This document shows positions 4,811-8,524 of a stretch of DNA of 8,524 bases, piece by piece (position 1 is the first letter of the stretch; each line of letters starts with the position of its first letter). This stretch comes from Oscillospiraceae bacterium (lineage in GTDB: Bacteria > Bacillota_A > Clostridia > Oscillospirales > Oscillospiraceae), in assembly GCA_017936985.1 (NCBI GenBank), contig JAGBEM010000244.1, positions 1-8,524 of the forward strand. The letters are read 5' to 3'. Below the pieces are notes generated by a model. It was not told the origin of the DNA and ran no database searches. It saw only the letters and a program-made list of their open reading frames with translations. Made by a program: the position numbers and the translations under genes.

Positions 4811-7800
4811 TCACCTTGCCCCTCTGTCGGTGGCGGGTCTGTCACCATCATCGTCAGCACGATCTCCGTCAACGATCTCATTTTCCTTCTTATCCAAGTT
4901 AAGCAGGATGTTGAGTTCATCCAGACGGGCAGATTTTGTTTTCAGTTCGTCCTCCTGGGGGAACGGTGCTTCCGCTTCGATTTTGGCGGCTTCCAACTGC
5001 TGATGCACATTGTCAAGCTGCGCCATGCACTTATCCAGCCTTTCGGGGAAGGTATCAATGGCATTGTCCAGTCGCTGAATGTTACCGAAAATATCGGTGC
5101 CCAAAGCAACCGGAAAGCTCAGTTCTCCCTGCATCGTGATGATAAATTCCCGTTTCATGCTGTCAAAATGCAGCTTCAAAGAAAAACCCCGATACATTCC
5201 AAGGGGAATGGGATCGGGACTGGTCATATTGTGGCACACTTCCAAAATAGCGGAACCGGCTGCTTTCTTGCTGCTGTGGCAGACATTTTCAATCACCATG
5301 GGAGAGAACCCATCCTCGTTGGGGTGGGTATGCTCTTTCACACGGGCCATGTCAGCTTTCAAACCGGCTATCATCTGCTCAAAGCTGGCAATCTGCTGGG
5401 GGAACTCCTTAATGATCTTATCCTCCAATGCGTACCTCTGGCTCAGATGGGAGGCTTTCATAAGCCTTAACCTCTGCACATCAATATCCAGGTCCATCTT
5501 CTCCTTGATGTAAGGATTGCCGGTACACAGTGCCTTGATTTCGGCGTAGGACAATGCGGTTTCGTCAATGTCCTCTGCAGATCTCACGGGAGATTTGGAG
5601 GTCATAATCTGACCGATAAACTTCTGCTTGGATTCCACCAGCTGATACAGATAGCTGTCGAAGGTGTTCTCAGTGACATAGGTGTAAATGTCCACCTCGT
5701 CGTGCATATTGCCTTGACGGACAATACGGCCTTCCCGCTGCTGCAGGTCACTGGGTCGCCACGGACAATCCAAATGGTGCAAGGCGATAAGCCGCTGCTG
5801 CACATTCGTACCGGCACCCATCTTTTGCGTAGAACCAAGCAAAACACGGACTTGACCGGAACGGACTTTACCGAACAGTTCCTTCTTCTGCGCTTCGGTG
5901 TTTGCATCATGGATAAAGGCAATCTGTTCCTCCGGAATGCCCTTGGCAATGAGTTTCTTTTTCAGATCGTCATAAATATTCTGGAAGTCGCTCATCACTG
6001 CCACGCCGTCCTGCATTTTCATATCAATGGTTTTCGTAGGCGTAGACAGATCGCAGAATACAAGCTGTGTGGAGGCTGTGTCGGAATGCTTCAACCAAAT
6101 GTCATACACGGCATTGGCGCAGGCGTTGGATTTACTTGTTTCGCTGTCACCCAGCATAGGATTCATAAGCCGCTGATCCAACGCCAGCTTTCTGCCATCG
6201 TTGGTAATCAGCAGCATATTATCCACAGAAGAGTCAACCATTCTGTTCCGGACTTTCTCTGCCCGTTCAGACAGCGCCGCGACCATTTCCTTCTGCTGCG
6301 GTGAGGGTTTCAGCACAACAGGGTGAGGAATGGGAGTTGGAACAGGCAGCTTCAGCATATCTCCAGTCTGGATGTCAGCCACTTCTTTGAACATTGCCAT
6401 CAGTTCCGGGAGATTATAGAACCGGGAGAACCGGGTCTTTGCCCGATAACCGGAACCTTCGGGGGCAAGCTCAATGGCAGTAACGGTTTCACCGAAATTG
6501 GATGCCCAGGCATCGAAGTGCAAGAGGTCATTTTCTTTCAGTGTGTTATACTGAAGATACTTCTGCATGGTGTACATCTCAACCATGGAGTTGGAAATGG
6601 GAGTGCCGGTAGCAAAGATAATGCCCCGGCCTCCAGTGATCTCGTCCAGGTAGCGGCACTTCATATAGAGGTCGCTGGATTTTTGCGCTTCCGTCTGAGA
6701 AATGCCGCCCACATTCCGCATTTTGGAATATGCAGCGAGGTTCTTGTAGTAGTGGGCCTCGTCCACAAAGATACGGTCTACGCCCAATTCCTCGAAGGTA
6801 ACAAGGTCATCCTTTCGGGTCTGATCGTTCAGCTTTTCCAGCTTTGCCTGCAGTCCCTTGCGGGTTTTCTCCATCTGCTTGACAGTGAAATTCTCTGCCC
6901 GATCCCGCTTGGCTTGGGCAATGCCTAACATAACCTCGTCGATCTGCTGCTGTAGGATTGCTTTCTGCCGTTCTACAGACATGGGGATCTTTTCAAACTG
7001 GCTGTGACCGATGATGATGGCATCGTAGTCGCCGGTGGCAATTCTGCCGCAGAACTTCTTACGGTTCTTTGCCTCAAAGTCCTTTTTGGTTGCCACAAGG
7101 ATGTTGGCAGAGGGGTACAGCTGCAGGAACTCGGATGCCCACTGTTCTGTCAGATGGTTGGGAACCACGAACAGGGACTTCTGACACAGCCCCAGCCGCT
7201 TACTCTCCATGGCAGCGGCTACCATTTCAAAGGTCTTGCCTGCGCCCACCACATGGGCAAGCAGAGTGTTGCCACCGTAAAGGATATGGGCGATGGCGTT
7301 GACCTGATGGGGCCGCAGCTTGATCTCCGGATTCATGCCTACAAAGTTCAAGTGACTTCCATCGTACTCACGGGGACGGATGGAGTTAAACTTGTCGTTG
7401 TAAAGCCTGCACAGTCGCTCTCTGCGCTGGGGGTCTTTCCAAACCCAGTCCTGGAACGCCTGCTTGATCATTTCCTGCTTACCCTGTGCAATGGCGGTTT
7501 CCTTCTTGTTCAGCACCGGCGTTTTCTTTCCGCTGGCATCATAGACATAATCGAAGATCCGCACATCCTTTAGGTTCAGTGTTTCCTCGATGATCTTATA
7601 ACCATTGATGCGGGTAGTGCCGTAGGTGTTATTCGCCTTGACATTGCTCCGGTCATAGTTCTTTTCAGAGATATTCCATTCACCGGTGATAGGGGTGTAG
7701 CGAACTTTGACCTTCCACTGGGAATACCGGGGAGTACCAAAGAGTTCATACATGAACTGTTCCACCACATCGGTAGGAAGCCATGTAGCACCCAACCGGA

Positions 7801-8524
7801 CGGAGATCTCGCTGGCCGATAGGTCCTGCGGCTGCACCTTTTCCAGTGCTTCCACATTCGGCTGATACTCCGGATATTCCTCTACAAGCTGTTTTACAAA
7901 TTCCAGCTTCTTGCGGACATTACCGGACAGATACTCGTCTGCAGGCAGATACTTGGGACTGCCAAAGGAAGCGGCAGGATCTAAGAAAATAACGCCTCTC
8001 AAATCACTATAAAGCTGCTCTTCGGTTTTGCCGGTCAGCTGCTCCATGTAGGGCATGTCGATCCTTGCTTTTTCAGCCAGTGATAAAGCAAGTGCTTCCG
8101 AAGCGGTGTCCACGGAGGTAACAACCACCTTTTGACGGATGGTGCGTTTGGAGAACATATCCGCCTTGCGGACGAAGTTACCCTCATCATCCAGAATTTC
8201 CAGGGATGCCAGCAGACAGTAGGAACTGTCGGCACTGAACGCAGAGGTATTGGCTCTGGAATTGATAAGGCCGTACTTCTTGGAGAACTCATCATAAAGA
8301 TTGTTCAGTTTGGTCTGCTCGGCGGTGATAAAGGATTCCGGGAAGTCCTCTGTCTGATACTCGATCAGCTGGCGAACACTATCCCGGATAGCAATTAAGC
8401 CTTTGATACGGCTTTCAGCGGTGGCAGATACATCCACCGGATTCATGCGACTGTTCTCACGGTAGTAAACCTTACCCTCAACAACCGTATAGCTGAAGTT
8501 CCGCACATTGGGAAGTGCCGGGAT
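4811..8524 (-). CDS. Very large SNF2-family helicase of conjugative elements, C-terminal 1237 residues (5' end beyond window)
   Basis: This is the C-terminal part of the giant helicase/methylase-type protein of conjugative elements; full members are often over 2000 residues. Numbering from the window edge: Walker A GAGKT at 427-431 ([11 protein letters not shown]), a charged coiled-coil-like insert at about 515-568, DEAH at 588-591 ([10 protein letters not shown]), ATGTPISNS at 637-645, then the C-terminal helicase lobe with [17 protein letters not shown] at 897-913 and the arginine-finger motif [10 protein letters not shown] at 929-938. Coiled-coil segments and an acidic tail ([11 protein letters not shown]) follow. 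The frame is open to base 8524 ([12 protein letters not shown]), so the GTG at 8506 is internal rather than the start. Related proteins (phage P1 DarB-like, 'polyvalent' proteins) act in antirestriction or DNA processing. Any methylase domain would lie in the unseen part. Confidence 0.93.
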   Translation of the reverse strand: MPALPNVRNFSYTVVEGKVYYRENSRMNPVDVSATAESRIKGLIAIRDSVRQLIEYQTEDFPESFITAEQTKLNNLYDEFSKKYGLINSRANTSAFSADSSYCLLASLEILDDEGNFVRKADMFSKRTIRQKVVVTSVDTASEALALSLAEKARIDMPYMEQLTGKTEEQLYSDLRGVIFLDPAASFGSPKYLPADEYLSGNVRKKLEFVKQLVEEYPEYQPNVEALEKVQPQDLSASEISVRLGATWLPTDVVEQFMYELFGTPRYSQWKVKVRYTPITGEWNISEKNYDRSNVKANNTYGTTRINGYKIIEETLNLKDVRIFDYVYDASGKKTPVLNKKETAIAQGKQEMIKQAFQDWVWKDPQRRERLCRLYNDKFNSIRPREYDGSHLNFVGMNPEIKLRPHQVNAIAHILYGGNTLLAHVVGAGKTFEMVAAAMESKRLGLCQKSLFVVPNHLTEQWASEFLQLYPSANILVATKKDFEAKNRKKFCGRIATGDYDAIIIGHSQFEKIPMSVERQKAILQQQIDEVMLGIAQAKRDRAENFTVKQMEKTRKGLQAKLEKLNDQTRKDDLVTFEELGVDRIFVDEAHYYKNLAAYSKMRNVGGISQTEAQKSSDLYMKCRYLDEITGGRGIIFATGTPISNSMVEMYTMQKYLQYNTLKENDLLHFDAWASNFGETVTAIELAPEGSGYRAKTRFSRFYNLPELMAMFKEVADIQTGDMLKLPVPTPIPHPVVLKPSPQQKEMVAALSERAEKVRNRMVDSSVDNMLLITNDGRKLALDQRLMNPMLGDSETSKSNACANAVYDIWLKHSDTASTQLVFCDLSTPTKTIDMKMQDGVAVMSDFQNIYDDLKKKLIAKGIPEEQIAFIHDANTEAQKKELFGKVRSGQVRVLLGSTQKMGAGTNVQQRLIALHHLDCPWRPSDLQQREGRIVRQGNMHDEVDIYTYVTENTFDSYLYQLVESKQKFIGQIMTSKSPVRSAEDIDETALSYAEIKALCTGNPYIKEKMDLDIDVQRLRLMKASHLSQRYALEDKIIKEFPQQIASFEQMIAGLKADMARVKEHTHPNEDGFSPMVIENVCHSSKKAAGSAILEVCHNMTSPDPIPLGMYRGFSLKLHFDSMKREFIITMQGELSFPVALGTDIFGNIQRLDNAIDTFPERLDKCMAQLDNVHQQLEAAKIEAEAPFPQEDELKTKSARLDELNILLNLDKKENEIVDGDRADDDGDRPATDRGAR

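Noticed and set aside
5602..5949. Arginine-rich frame inside the helicase gene
   Set aside because: It is an out-of-frame shadow over the conserved helicase motif VI region, with no ribosome binding site of its own.
8504..8506. GTG as the start of the large helicase
   Set aside because: The frame is open upstream to the window edge and encodes IPALPNV before it. No ribosome binding site precedes the GTG, and the family is far longer than the part seen. The gene is 5'-truncated by the window.
1..8524. CRISPR array, tRNA/rRNA genes, insertion sequences or element ends
   Set aside because: I saw no regularly spaced repeats, no tRNA-like cloverleaf, no transposase or integrase frame and no terminal repeats; the window is internal to the element.

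Overview
The window is a piece of a conjugative or mobilizable element (most likely an integrative conjugative element of the Tn1549-like kind) from a Clostridia-type Bacillota host, probably a gut Lachnospiraceae/Oscillospiraceae relative. This rests on strong AAAGGAG-type ribosome binding sites, roughly balanced base composition, and a gene set typical of such elements: SNF2-type helicase, MT-A70 methylase, Toprim primase-like protein, DUF3846/DUF3848-type proteins, an XRE regulator, MobC and a MOBP relaxase. The species call is inference. All genes read on the minus strand, so transcription runs from 8524 towards 1.

Region 1 (8524 down to 1618) is one compact cluster of seven genes. In transcription order they are: the C-terminal 1237 residues of a very large SNF2-family helicase (5' end outside the window), an MT-A70 adenine methylase, a DUF3848-like protein, a Toprim/DUF3991 protein, a DUF3846-like protein, a 61-residue unknown, and an acidic protein with a five-cysteine cluster. 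Gaps are 4 to 16 bases or the genes overlap, which indicates one operon with translational coupling. Proteins of these families are carried by phages and conjugative elements and are thought to protect or process element DNA on entry to a new host.

Region 2 (1617 to 1502) is a 116-base regulatory gap with a perfect 10-base inverted repeat and a third copy of its half-site, just upstream of an XRE-family repressor gene (1501 to 1097). It looks like an autoregulatory operator.

Region 3 (1096 to 931) is a 166-base non-coding gap rich in inverted repeats, including a 14-base-pair imperfect stem. Lying directly upstream of mobC and the relaxase, it is the best candidate for the origin of transfer (oriT).

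Region 4 (930 to 1) holds mobC and the first 186 codons of the relaxase, which starts at TTG and runs off the window edge. No wholly new system stands out among the genes. The least explained signals are the oriT-like hairpins, the three-half-site operator and the acidic cysteine-cluster protein.
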